DNA of 64,000 bases from an uncultured Collinsella sp. Lineage in GTDB: Bacteria > Actinomycetota > Coriobacteriia > Coriobacteriales > Coriobacteriaceae. The notes beneath the pieces are model-generated. The model was not told the origin of the DNA. It saw only the letters and a list, made by a program, of their open reading frames with translations, and did no database searches. The stretch lies in assembly GCA_934643145.1 (NCBI GenBank), contig CAKUBM010000002.1:84127-148126 (forward strand), read 5' to 3'. Position 1 is the stretch's first letter. Each line of letters starts with the position of its first letter. The position numbers were made by a program, and so were the translations under genes. Below, one piece after another: positions 1-7,652 of this stretch.

Positions 1-1050
1 CGCGGGAGCGTGATTTCGACATTCATCTCCGGCCTTGAACAGGAGCCGGGCAATCGAGACCGCGCCATGCTCATGCTCGGTCAGCGAGGCAGCGGTAAGA
101 CGGTTCTCCTGTGGGAGCTCGCCGATCGCGCTCGCAAGCTTGGCTTCGTCGTCGCCACGCCCACCGTTGCCTCCGAGGACATGCTCGAGCGCATTGTTGA
201 AAAAATCCAAGAGGCGGGCGAGCCCTATGCCAACAAACGCCATCTCCCTAAACTCACGGGCGGCAGCCTGAGCGTCTTCGGTTTCTCGGCCGGCCTTGAG
301 TTCACACGCGATGTGCAGGAAACCAAGAGCTTCCAGTTCAAACTCACGCAGCTGGCGCGCAAATTGACCGAGCAAGGACACGGCATCCTCATCCTTATCG
401 ATGAACTCCAGGCCAATTCGCCCGAGATCAGACAACTCGTCACCGCCTATCAAGAACTCGTCGGCGAGGGACTCAACGTCGCGCTCGTCATGGCGGGCCT
501 TCCGGGAGCGGTCTCGGCGACGCTCAATGACCGCGTGCTGACGTTTCTTAACCGCGCGCGCAAAGTCACACTCGAACCGCTTTCAGTCGGAGATGTCGAT
601 ACCTACTATCAGCGAGCTTTCGAAGAGCTCGGCCTTGATATCCCAGGCGATCTTCGGCTGGATGCCGCTCGCGCAACCCAGGGTTCACCCTACATGTTGC
701 AGCTCATCGGCTATAACATCGCCAATCGTTGCCAGGCAGGAGAGCGCGTAACGCAAGAGCAGGTCGACGGAGCCATCAAGGCGTCAAAAGTAGATTTCGA
801 AAACGATGTGTGCGAGACGACGCTCTCCGCACTGTCGGACCAAGACGTCGCATTTCTCGTCGCGATGGCAGACGACGAAGACGGCGCGTCGCGCATCTCT
901 GATGTTGCCGAGCGCATGTCGGTCACACCCGACTACGCCCAAAAATATCGCCGACGCCTCATCGACGCCGGCGTAATCGAACAGGCCCGCCGCGGTTACG
1001 TACGCTTTGCTGTTCCCTATATGTTCGACTACCTGCGAAGTCAGCTGTAG
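1..1050 (+). CDS. AAA-family ATPase with C-terminal winged helix, 5' end outside window
   Basis: The reading frame is open from the first base (R-G-S-V-I-S...), so the GTG at 10 is an internal codon and the true start lies upstream. The protein has a Walker A motif (GQRGSGKT) about 25 residues into the visible part, a hydrophobic Walker B ending in IDELQ, and a C-terminal region (last ~80 residues) like a winged helix. This matches the Orc1/Cdc6-like AAA_16 family of stand-alone ATP-binding proteins, which commonly begin with a short PFTPTFG-type segment before the visible GR. Its cellular role is not known. It converges with the DUF4867 gene, and a pair of 57-bp palindromic elements lies just downstream. 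Confidence 0.8.
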   Translation, partial: RGSVISTFISGLEQEPGNRDRAMLMLGQRGSGKTVLLWELADRARKLGFVVATPTVASEDMLERIVEKIQEAGEPYANKRHLPKLTGGSLSVFGFSAGLEFTRDVQETKSFQFKLTQLARKLTEQGHGILILIDELQANSPEIRQLVTAYQELVGEGLNVALVMAGLPGAVSATLNDRVLTFLNRARKVTLEPLSVGDVDTYYQRAFEELGLDIPGDLRLDAARATQGSPYMLQLIGYNIANRCQAGERVTQEQVDGAIKASKVDFENDVCETTLSALSDQDVAFLVAMADDEDGASRISDVAERMSVTPDYAQKYRRRLIDAGVIEQARRGYVRFAVPYMFDYLRSQL

Positions 1051-1056
1051 AAAAAA

Positions 1057-1091
1057 ACCACCACAAAGGTGCCTGTCCCCTTCGTGGTGGT
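1057..1091 (-). terminator. Terminator of the DUF4867 gene
   Basis: The 8-bp arms ACCACCAC and GTGGTGGT, extended by AAGG/CCTT, form a hairpin. On the minus strand it is followed by seven T, so it should end transcription of the minus-strand gene at 1249-1893. The loop contains CCTGTCCCC, the head of the REP-like repeats seen elsewhere in the window. Confidence 0.7.
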
Positions 1092-1103
1092 CTGGGCCAG
1101 TTT

Positions 1104-1240
1104 GTCTCGATCTGTAACAGTTAGGCCGGTAAGACCGGGCTTGGTGTTACAGATCGAGATTTTTCGGTCGCCCCCTGCGATTTGTCTAAATCTGTAACAG
1201 GTAGAGGCGATTTAGCCTGCTAGATGTTACAGATTGAGAC
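1104..1240. repeat. Two-copy array of 57-bp palindromic element
   Basis: Copies lie at 1104-1160 and 1184-1240. Each has 16-bp arms (GTCTCGATCTGTAACA and its complement, with 1-3 changes) around a 25-base centre that can form its own short stem (CCGGT/ACCGG in the first, GGC/GCC in the second). A 23-bp unrelated spacer separates them. Five more copies lie at 61024-61161 and 63213-63431 with the same length and spacing. There is no ORF. The function is unknown. Confidence 0.85.
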
Positions 1241-1248
1241 AGAAGACT

Positions 1249-1893
1249 CTAGTCCACGGTGATGTCGAGGTTTTTGCCGGTTAGGCCCACGTAGCCGCCT
1301 TCGGCCGCCTTGGGGCTATCGGCGTGGCAGAGGACCCACTTGTCGGCCTTCCAGTAGCAGTAGCTGTCACCGGCGGCAGGCATGTCGGCCGTGGCCTCGG
1401 GACGCGGGCCGTTGGTGCCGGCGGGCAGCGCGACCATCACCTGGAAGCCGCCGTCGTCGACCATGCACGGCGTGTAGTGGAGCGTCGTGGCATAGACCTC
1501 GACGAGCGTGCCGGCGGGCGCGCGGAAGGCCTTGACCTGCGCGGTGTCGAGCTTGCCGTCGACGATCTGCTCGCGCTTGGCCAGCAGCAGGATAAAGTCA
1601 CGGGCGCCCAGGTTGAACTCGCTGGCGCGGTGATACTCCAGGCAGTTGAGCTGCGTGTTGTGGCCGTTGCACCAGCCCAGCTGGAAGGGACGGCCACCGT
1701 ACATGAGCAGACCGAGCGTGTCGGTGCCCTCGACCTGCTCAAGCTCAGACGCGGAGGCCACGTACTTGCTGCCCTCGGGAATGGGTGTGGCGGAAAGCGC
1801 CTCGACAAGCGGGGCGGTCAGGCTGGAGGGCACGTCGTCCCACACGCGGCCGTAGGGTTTGAACTCGGGATCGTTGACAGAGTAGATATGCAT
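1249..1893 (-). CDS. DUF4867 family protein
   Basis: A protein of about 214 residues that I recognise as DUF4867, a cupin-like family of unknown function often found near sugar-catabolic genes. It has Tyr/Trp/His-rich motifs such as HYTPCMVDDGGFQVMVALP, in keeping with a beta-barrel, and no signal peptide or membrane segment. An AGGAG sits 5 bases before the ATG at 1893; the upstream in-frame GTG at 1899 overlaps that Shine-Dalgarno, so 1893 is the better start. Downstream is a T-tailed hairpin; upstream are the luxS terminator and then luxS. No enzyme activity can be assigned from sequence alone. Confidence 0.75.
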   Translation of the reverse strand: MHIYSVNDPEFKPYGRVWDDVPSSLTAPLVEALSATPIPEGSKYVASASELEQVEGTDTLGLLMYGGRPFQLGWCNGHNTQLNCLEYHRASEFNLGARDFILLLAKREQIVDGKLDTAQVKAFRAPAGTLVEVYATTLHYTPCMVDDGGFQVMVALPAGTNGPRPEATADMPAAGDSYCYWKADKWVLCHADSPKAAEGGYVGLTGKNLDITVD

Positions 1894-1970
1894 GTTCACT
1901 CCTGTTCGTAATTGTGACTATACGAACATTCTAGAACAAACACGAGCGATTTTGAGCGCTCGGCACGAAA

Positions 1971-1999
1971 AAGCGCCCTCGCAAAGTGCGGAGGCGCTT
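1971..1999 (-). terminator. Terminator of luxS
   Basis: The hairpin AAGCGCC...GGCGCTT, with an inner CGCA/TGCG stem, is followed on the minus strand by TTTTT. It lies 32 bases beyond the luxS stop. Confidence 0.75.
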
Positions 2000-2030
2000 C
2001 CATTGCAAACGTTGATCCTACGAGCAGCCC

Positions 2031-2519
2031 TTACGCCTGCTGGTAGTGCAGGTGCTTCTCGTCGATATCGGCCAGGTCGCGGTCGAGGTAGCGGCGCGCG
2101 AGCCAGTTGGCCATGGGAAGGTTCTGGTCCAGGTAGTTACCGCACTCCTCGGGAGCGGCGCCGGGGACATCGCCCTCAAAGCCGGCGACGAACTCAAACA
2201 GCTCGCGCACGAGCGGCAGAATCTCCTCGCTCGTCACCTCGCCAAAAACGACCAGGTAAAAGCCCGTGCGGCAACCCATGGGGCCAAAGTAGACAATGCG
2301 GCTCGACCACTCGACATGGTTACGAAGGAACGTTGCGCCAAGGTGCTCGATCGTGTGGCACTCGGCCGTGTTCATGACCGGCTCCTTGTTGGGCGTGGTC
2401 AGGCGCAGGTCAAAGGTGGTGACGGCGGTGCCGGTCGCCGGGTCGCGGTCGATGCGGCTCACATACACGCCGGGCTCAAGCAGCAGATGATCGACAGAAA
2501 AGCTGGCAATGCGCTCCAT
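2031..2519 (-). CDS. luxS: S-ribosylhomocysteine lyase
   Basis: LuxS splits S-ribosylhomocysteine into homocysteine and DPD, the precursor of autoinducer-2, in the activated methyl cycle. All family marks are present in 162 residues: the HTIEH metal motif (His55, His59), the catalytic Cys83 in GCRTGFYL, and the third metal ligand Cys126 in PEECGNY. The start has GAGAGG 8 bases upstream. It is apparently transcribed alone on the minus strand, with its own terminator and with a cluster of REP-like repeats upstream at 2539-2671. Confidence 0.97.
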   Translation of the reverse strand: MERIASFSVDHLLLEPGVYVSRIDRDPATGTAVTTFDLRLTTPNKEPVMNTAECHTIEHLGATFLRNHVEWSSRIVYFGPMGCRTGFYLVVFGEVTSEEILPLVRELFEFVAGFEGDVPGAAPEECGNYLDQNLPMANWLARRYLDRDLADIDEKHLHYQQA

Positions 2520-2538
2520 GGCAGATCCTCTCGGTAGT

Positions 2539-2671
2539 CAATTTGGGACGGGGCTCTTTTAGCTGGTTGGAATGGTCGCACCAATCATACCAGTCAAAAA
2601 AGCCCCGTCCCAAATTAGCTACCCGGGACAGGGACCGATGAGTTTTTAATCCCCGTCCCAGAAAAATCATG
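2539..2671. repeat. REP-like inverted repeat cluster
   Basis: This gap between luxS and the FGGY kinase holds a long inverted repeat (AATTTGGGACGGGGCT ... AGCCCCGTCCCAAATT). It also holds one unit of the form ATCCCCGTCCCAGAAAAATCAT, which recurs in the opposite orientation at 9970-10003. The GGGAC/GTCCC heads and their hairpin nature resemble REP sequences. Some arms followed by T-runs may act as terminators. Confidence 0.7.
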
Positions 2672-4162
2672 CTAGGCGGCGTACGAGATAGTCGCGGCCA
2701 CTGCGTGGCGCCAGCCGGCGATCTTTTTGGCTCGCTCGTCGGCGGGCATGGCAGGTTCCACGATGCCGCGGGCGCCGTAGACGTCGACCACGTCGCGTGT
2801 GTACATGCCAAGCGCAATGCCGCAGGCCCAAGCCGCACCCAGGCCGCTCATCTCGTCGTTGCTCGCGATGCGGATGGGCGAACCCACCAGGTCGCTCTCA
2901 AACTGCATCAGATACGCATCGCGCGTGGGACCGCCGTCAACACGAAGCTCGGCCAGCGCCGCGCCCGAATCCTCGACCATCGCATCGATCACATCGAAGA
3001 TCTGATAGGCGATCGACTCGTCGGCGGCCTTCACGAACTCCGCGCGACCCGTGGTACGTGTCATGCCAAAGACGCAGCCCTCGGCGTCGCTTGCCCAGTG
3101 CGGCGCGCCCAGGCCGGTAAATGCCGGCACAAAGTAGACGCGGCTCGCCGGGTTGGCGGCATAGCACAGGTCGGTAACTTCCTCGGGGTTATTGATGAGC
3201 TCCAGGTCGTCGCGCAGCCAGGTCTTGACGGCGCCGGCGTAGCTCACGTTGCCCTCGAGCACGTACTCGGTCACGCCGTCCATGCGCCACGCGAGCGAGC
3301 TCGAAAGCCCGTGCGAGCTGGCGACAAACTCGTCGCCCACGTTCATCATGACCGAACTGCCGGTGCCATAGGTCGCCTTGGCCATGCCGCGGCTGTGGCA
3401 GCCTTGCGCAAACAGGGCGGCGTGGCTGTCGCCGAGCACGCCGTGCACGGGCACGGATGCCGGCAAAAAGCCGCCCAGGTCCGTTGTGCCGAACAGACCG
3501 TCGGAATCGGTCACCTGCGGCAGGCAGGCCGGATCGATGCCAAAGGCCTCGCACACCGGCTCGCTCCAGCAGCCGTGGCGCAGGTCGAACAGCTGCGTAC
3601 GGCTGGCGTTGGACCAGTCGCAGCGGAACTCGGCGCCGCCCGTGAGCGTCCAGACAACCCAGGCGTCAATCGTGCCCAGGCACAGCTCGCCCGCCGCAGC
3701 AGTCTCGGCTGCCGCCGGCACGTTTGCGAGAATCCAAGCCATCTTGCCCGCCGGATAGTAGGGCGAGAGCACCAAGCCTGTCGTGTCGCGCACCAGCTCG
3801 GCCACGCCTTCGCGCGCGGCCAGCTCGTCACACAGCTCACGGGCGCGGGCGCACTGCCACACCACGGCGTCGCACAGCGGCTCGCCCGTTGTGCGATTCC
3901 AGGCAACGGTGGTCTCGCGCTGGTTGGAGATGCCGATGCCGGCGACGTCGGCCGGGTCGACCCCGGTCTCCTCTACCACGGCACGCGCCACGGCTAGGAC
4001 GTTGGCCGCAATCTCGGCCGGATCATGGCTCACCCAGCCGGCCTCGTTGATGATCTGGCGATGCGAGCGGTCGGCACGATGAATCAGATGGCCGCCCTCG
4101 TCCACCAGCAGCGCCTTGGTGCCCTGCGTGGACTGATCGATTCCGATGATGTAGCGGCCCAT
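2672..4162 (-). CDS. FGGY-family carbohydrate kinase, glycerol-kinase-like
   Basis: A 496-residue FGGY kinase. It has the N-terminal ATPase-fold motif GIDQSTQGTK, the substrate-loop NQRETT (Arg82, Glu83) and SPYYPAGK shared with glycerol kinase, and a C-terminal SGLGAA. Overall it is closest to GlpK. At the position of the glycerol-binding Asp-Gln pair (GDQQAAL in GlpK), however, it reads GDSHAALF (Asp245, Ser246). Being last in an operon with a sugar isomerase and a split transketolase, it probably phosphorylates the ketose made by the isomerase; that is inference. A TTG at 4177 is in frame, but AAAGGGG lies just before the ATG at 4162. True glycerol kinase is the alternative. Confidence 0.75.
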   Translation of the reverse strand: MGRYIIGIDQSTQGTKALLVDEGGHLIHRADRSHRQIINEAGWVSHDPAEIAANVLAVARAVVEETGVDPADVAGIGISNQRETTVAWNRTTGEPLCDAVVWQCARARELCDELAAREGVAELVRDTTGLVLSPYYPAGKMAWILANVPAAAETAAAGELCLGTIDAWVVWTLTGGAEFRCDWSNASRTQLFDLRHGCWSEPVCEAFGIDPACLPQVTDSDGLFGTTDLGGFLPASVPVHGVLGDSHAALFAQGCHSRGMAKATYGTGSSVMMNVGDEFVASSHGLSSSLAWRMDGVTEYVLEGNVSYAGAVKTWLRDDLELINNPEEVTDLCYAANPASRVYFVPAFTGLGAPHWASDAEGCVFGMTRTTGRAEFVKAADESIAYQIFDVIDAMVEDSGAALAELRVDGGPTRDAYLMQFESDLVGSPIRIASNDEMSGLGAAWACGIALGMYTRDVVDVYGARGIVEPAMPADERAKKIAGWRHAVAATISYAA

Positions 4163-4180
4163 GGCCACCCCTTTCAAAAT

Positions 4181-4215
4181 GAATGTGACAAAGGGACGGT
4201 CCCTTTGTCACATTC
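4181..4215. repeat. Perfect 35-bp palindrome inside the operon
   Basis: GAATGTGACAAAGGGAC and its exact complement flank one central G. It lies between the stop of the transketolase C-half and the kinase Shine-Dalgarno, so it could form a very stable mRNA hairpin that protects or attenuates the transcript before the kinase. The GGGAC/GTCCC core resembles the other REP-like repeats of the window. Confidence 0.8.
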
Positions 4216-4218
4216 CAA

Positions 4219-5160
4219 TTACTCTGCGGGCAGGAAGTCCTTAACGGCCTCGGCAATTCCGGTGCCCGTAAGTCCGTAGTGTGCGAAGACCTCGGGGCTC
4301 GTACCGGTGATGACCGGCGCGTCGGGCAGGCTCAGGCACTTGACCGGACGCGGGCAATGCTCGCCCACGACCTGCGCGACCATGGAGCCCAGGCCGCCAA
4401 ACGGGCTGTGCTCCTCGACGGTCACGACAGCGCGCGTGGCACCGGCGGCCTCGATCACGGCCTCGGCGTCGAGCGGCTTGACGCAGTACATGTCGAGCAC
4501 CGTCGCCGAGATGCCCTGCTCGGCCAGCAGGTCGGCAGCGTCCACGGCATGGCGGACCATCTCGCCGGTGGCGACGAGCGTCACATCGGTGCCGCGGCGC
4601 ACCCAGGTGGCACGGTCCATCTGGAACGGGCACTCGTCCTCGGTGTACACGTCCTCGACCGGGTTGCGGCCCACGCGGATGTAGGCCGGCTTGTTGTCGG
4701 CGACCAGAGCGCGCACGAGCTCGGCGGTCTGGAAGCGGTCGCTCGGCAGATACACGCGCATGTTGGGGATCGCGCTCATGGCGGCGATATCCTGCGCGGA
4801 GTGGTGGCTCATGCCCAGAGCGCCGTAGGACACGCCGCCCGAGATGCCGATGAGCTTGACGTTGGTGTTGGAGTACGAGACGTCGACCTTGCACTGCTCA
4901 TACGAACGCGTGGTCACAAAGGACGCGGGCGAGGCGGCCCAGGCCTTCTTGCCGCACGAAGCCATGCCGGCAGCAATGCTCACCAGGTCCTGCTCGGCAA
5001 TGCCGACCTCGACGGACTGCTGGGGATACTGATCGAAGAACGGCGTGAGCGACGCGGAGCCACGGGAGTCGGAGCACAGGACGACAATGTCCTTATCGGT
5101 TGCGGCGGCCTCGAGCAGCGCGTCGCAGATAACCTTGCGGTTGGCGATCTTGTTAGCCAT
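4219..5160 (-). CDS. Transketolase, C-terminal subunit
   Basis: A 313-residue protein holding the pyrimidine-binding domain (EVGIAEQDLVSIAAGMA, with the catalytic Glu of the VGIAEQ motif) and the C-terminal transketolase domain (EEHSPFGGLGSMVA). It completes the thiamine-diphosphate enzyme with the N-terminal subunit encoded just upstream. The ATG at 5160 overlaps the end of the N-subunit by 8 bp, which implies translational coupling; the longer open frame upstream is only overlap. Split transketolases occur in general pentose metabolism and in dedicated pathways such as apulose-4-phosphate and 6-deoxy-6-sulfofructose cleavage. Confidence 0.9.
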   Translation of the reverse strand: MANKIANRKVICDALLEAAATDKDIVVLCSDSRGSASLTPFFDQYPQQSVEVGIAEQDLVSIAAGMASCGKKAWAASPASFVTTRSYEQCKVDVSYSNTNVKLIGISGGVSYGALGMSHHSAQDIAAMSAIPNMRVYLPSDRFQTAELVRALVADNKPAYIRVGRNPVEDVYTEDECPFQMDRATWVRRGTDVTLVATGEMVRHAVDAADLLAEQGISATVLDMYCVKPLDAEAVIEAAGATRAVVTVEEHSPFGGLGSMVAQVVGEHCPRPVKCLSLPDAPVITGTSPEVFAHYGLTGTGIAEAVKDFLPAE

Positions 5161-5989
5161 TGATGGCCTCCTTGTGGGCAGCGAAATCGGCGATGATCTG
5201 GGCGTATTCCTCGTCGTTGGGCAGGTGGTGGTGCCAGCTGGCCTTGTCCTCCATAACCGGCGAGCCATAGCCCTTCACCGTGTTGAGGATGATGACCGTG
5301 GGCTTACCCTTGGTCTCGGCGGCAAGCGTCAGCGCGGCGTCGATGGCCTGGACGTCGTTGCCCGGAATGGACAGCACGTTCCAACCGAAGGCGGCCCAGC
5401 GCTCCTCCTGCGAGTCCTGCTTCATAACATCCTCGGTGCTGCCGCTGATCTGCAGGCGGTTGCGGTCCACGAGCGCGCACAGGTTATCGAGCTGATAGTT
5501 GCCGCCGCTCATGGCGCCCTCCCAGACCGAGCCCTCGGCAAGCTCGCCGTCGCCCATGATGGTGTAGACGCGGTAGTCGCGGCCGTCCATCTTACCGGCG
5601 AGCGCCATTCCCACCGCCACGGGCAGGCCGTGACCGAGCGAACCCGAGTTCATCTCGATGCCCTTGAGCTTGTTGTTGGGATGGCCGATGTAGGGGCTGC
5701 CGAACTTGGAGAAGCGGGCCTTGACGTCATCGAGGTCCAGGTAGCCCTCGTGGCACAGCACCGCGTAGTAGGCCTCCATGGCGTGGCCCTTGGAGAGCAC
5801 GAAGCGGTCGCGGTTGGGATCGTCGACGGTCTCGGGCGAAATGTTCAGATGGTTGGCGTAGAGGGTCATGAGGGCGTCGATCACCGACATGTCGCCGCCG
5901 ATGTGGCCGCCGGCGCCGGCCATGATGATGTCAACGCAATCGCGGCGGAGGTCCCAGCGCAGGGACTCAAGCTCTTCGATAGTTGCCAT
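5153..5989 (-). CDS. Transketolase, N-terminal subunit
   Basis: A 278-residue thiamine-diphosphate-binding half. It shows the SKGHA loop, GSLGHGLPVAVGMA, and the GDGE...N cofactor motif (GDGELAEGSVWEG followed by VDRN). The partner subunit overlaps its 3' end. GGAGAG precedes the ATG and lies inside the last codons of the isomerase gene, 2 bp away. The two halves each have their own start and ribosome site, so this is a genuine two-subunit enzyme and not one broken gene. The substrate is probably the phosphorylated ketose of this operon (inference from context). Confidence 0.9.
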   Translation of the reverse strand: MATIEELESLRWDLRRDCVDIIMAGAGGHIGGDMSVIDALMTLYANHLNISPETVDDPNRDRFVLSKGHAMEAYYAVLCHEGYLDLDDVKARFSKFGSPYIGHPNNKLKGIEMNSGSLGHGLPVAVGMALAGKMDGRDYRVYTIMGDGELAEGSVWEGAMSGGNYQLDNLCALVDRNRLQISGSTEDVMKQDSQEERWAAFGWNVLSIPGNDVQAIDAALTLAAETKGKPTVIILNTVKGYGSPVMEDKASWHHHLPNDEEYAQIIADFAAHKEAING

Positions 5990-5991
5990 TT

Positions 5992-7392
5992 CTACTCTCC
6001 TCGCAGGTAGGCTTTGACGTCTTCTTCGATGGGGTCGTACAGGTCGGGGGCGAAGCCAAGGTACTTGCATGCCTCATAGAGCACCGGCACCACGTTGGCA
6101 TGGATGGCCACGCAGTGGTGGATGTAGGGGCCCTCGACGATCTTGGCCTCGAGGCGCTTGAGGTTCTCGACCTCGACCCACAGGTAGGTGCCCATACCGG
6201 CAGGGCCGTCGATGCCGCGGGCGTTGCCCAGCAGCAGCGAATACTCGCCGTTGTCGCCGTCAAAGCGGGCAAGGGTGAGGTCGCCGTGCTTGGCCTCGGC
6301 CGTCAGCGCGCCGGGGTGATCGAAGGCCAGCGGGTAGGTGAGCTTGGGCTTGACGGCCGCGCAGCTGCAGGGCCAGGGGCCGCAGTGCTGCAGCAGCTCG
6401 CCGTTCTCGTTGTCGGGATGGCGAACGGTCCAGTCGGCGAACATGCCGCGGTGACGGCCAAGATCGGCGGCCTCGACCATGAGCGCGGTGATGGCGCCGT
6501 GGATGTCGGTCTCGCAGACGACGGGGATGCCCATCTCGTTGAGGATGGCGTTGGCGGCGCAGGGCATAATGCCCAGCTCGTCCTGCAGGGCGTTCCAGCA
6601 CTGGATGGCGCCGGCGTTGCAGCCGTACTTCTCGACCAGGCGCTTCATGGCGATGGCGAGTCCAGCGACCGCGGGGACCTTGTCCTCGGGGATGCAGATC
6701 TCAAAGCTGTCGCTGATGTGGGCGAGCATGGCGGCCATGGCCTGTTCGTCGGCCTGGGCGTCGCGCACGGCCTGGACAAGCTCAGTCATGGGGATGGGCG
6801 AAAGCTGGATGTTGAACTTCTCGAGCAGCTCGCCCTCGTTGCACATGGTCGACCAGAAGTCGAACGGACGGGTGGCCATCTGCAGGATGCGGGTGTGCTT
6901 GAAGGTCTTAACGACGTTGCACACGGCCAGGAAGTCCCAGACGCCACGCTCGAACTCGGGATCGGTCAGGCGGCAGTTGGTCATGTAGGTGAAGGGGACC
7001 TGGAAGCGGCGCAGGACCTTACCAGTGGCGAACAGGCCGCACTGGCTGTCGCGCAGGCGGGTGCCGTCGGGCTCGGGGCGCTCGTCGCGCGGGCCCCACA
7101 GCAGCACGGGCAGGCCGAGCTCGCGGGCAAGGCGGGCGCAGACGTACTCGGTGCCAAAGTTGGCATGGCACAGCATGATGCCGTCGACGCCCTCGGCGCG
7201 GAACTTCTTGACGATGGGCTCGATATGGCTGTCGTCGAACAGCAGGCCCTCGTCGTTGATGTCGTCGATATCCACGATGTCGACGCCGATCTCGCGCAGG
7301 CGGTCAGCCGTCAGGCCGCGATACTTGATCGCGTCCGGCGCGCTAAAGATACTGCGGCGCGTGGGCACAAAACCGAGCTTGATCTTATCCAT
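5992..7392 (-). CDS. L-fucose/L-arabinose isomerase-family aldose-ketose isomerase
   Basis: A 466-residue protein of the FucI/AraA-like superfamily, clearly shorter than true L-fucose isomerase (about 590 residues). Candidate metal ligands are the Glu in ALQDELG, the Asp in CETDIHG and the His pair in GPYIHHCV. It is the first gene of the operon, ahead of both transketolase subunits and the kinase. It has a strong Shine-Dalgarno (GGGGAGG) and LacI-type operators in front. The expected reaction is aldose to ketose conversion; the actual sugar cannot be told from sequence. Relatives act on fucose and arabinose, and possibly on other sugars. Confidence 0.75.
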   Translation of the reverse strand: MDKIKLGFVPTRRSIFSAPDAIKYRGLTADRLREIGVDIVDIDDINDEGLLFDDSHIEPIVKKFRAEGVDGIMLCHANFGTEYVCARLARELGLPVLLWGPRDERPEPDGTRLRDSQCGLFATGKVLRRFQVPFTYMTNCRLTDPEFERGVWDFLAVCNVVKTFKHTRILQMATRPFDFWSTMCNEGELLEKFNIQLSPIPMTELVQAVRDAQADEQAMAAMLAHISDSFEICIPEDKVPAVAGLAIAMKRLVEKYGCNAGAIQCWNALQDELGIMPCAANAILNEMGIPVVCETDIHGAITALMVEAADLGRHRGMFADWTVRHPDNENGELLQHCGPWPCSCAAVKPKLTYPLAFDHPGALTAEAKHGDLTLARFDGDNGEYSLLLGNARGIDGPAGMGTYLWVEVENLKRLEAKIVEGPYIHHCVAIHANVVPVLYEACKYLGFAPDLYDPIEEDVKAYLRGE

Positions 7393-7414
7393 GTACGTCC
7401 TCCCCTAGTCACAT

Positions 7415-7460
7415 GTTCAGTAAACAGACGCATGTTTCGTTTTGTTCTGTTTACTAAATG
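7415..7460. promoter_or_regulatory. LacI-family operator pair
   Basis: Two inverted copies of CTGTTTACTRAA lie at 7415-7427 (as GTTCAGTAAACAG) and 7447-7460 (CTGTTTACTAAATG), with a partial third (CTGTTTAGAAG) at 7471-7481. They sit 23-90 bases before the isomerase start, downstream of the lacI terminator. The same core recurs upstream of the lacI gene (8731-8757), so the regulator probably controls both itself and the operon. Confidence 0.6.
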
Positions 7461-7557
7461 TTTTACTCTTCTGTTTAGAAGTTTAACGCGAAATACCCGT
7501 AAACGGTAGAGAAATCAGCCTAAACGGTATGTAAACAATCTGAACATACAAGGGAAA

Positions 7558-7585
7558 CAAAAAAGAGGGCCCCGAAGAACCCTCT
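7558..7585 (-). terminator. Terminator of the LacI-type regulator gene
   Basis: The AGAGGG/CCCTCT hairpin is followed on the minus strand by TTTTTTG. It separates the regulator from the isomerase operon, so the operon needs its own promoter. Confidence 0.75.
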
Positions 7586-7652
7586 ATCTGTGACGTTCTG
7601 TGTGTCCACCCGCGGCGCGGGCGCATCTAACGCGAGTAGGCGGCGCTTTCGC

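Noticed and set aside
4219..5989. One transketolase gene broken by a frameshift
   Set aside because: Each half has its own ATG, the split falls at the natural domain border, and an 8-bp start-stop overlap is typical of coupled subunits.
5992..7392. Naming the isomerase fucI
   Set aside because: At 466 residues it is far shorter than L-fucose isomerase, and no fuculokinase or fuculose-phosphate aldolase is nearby.
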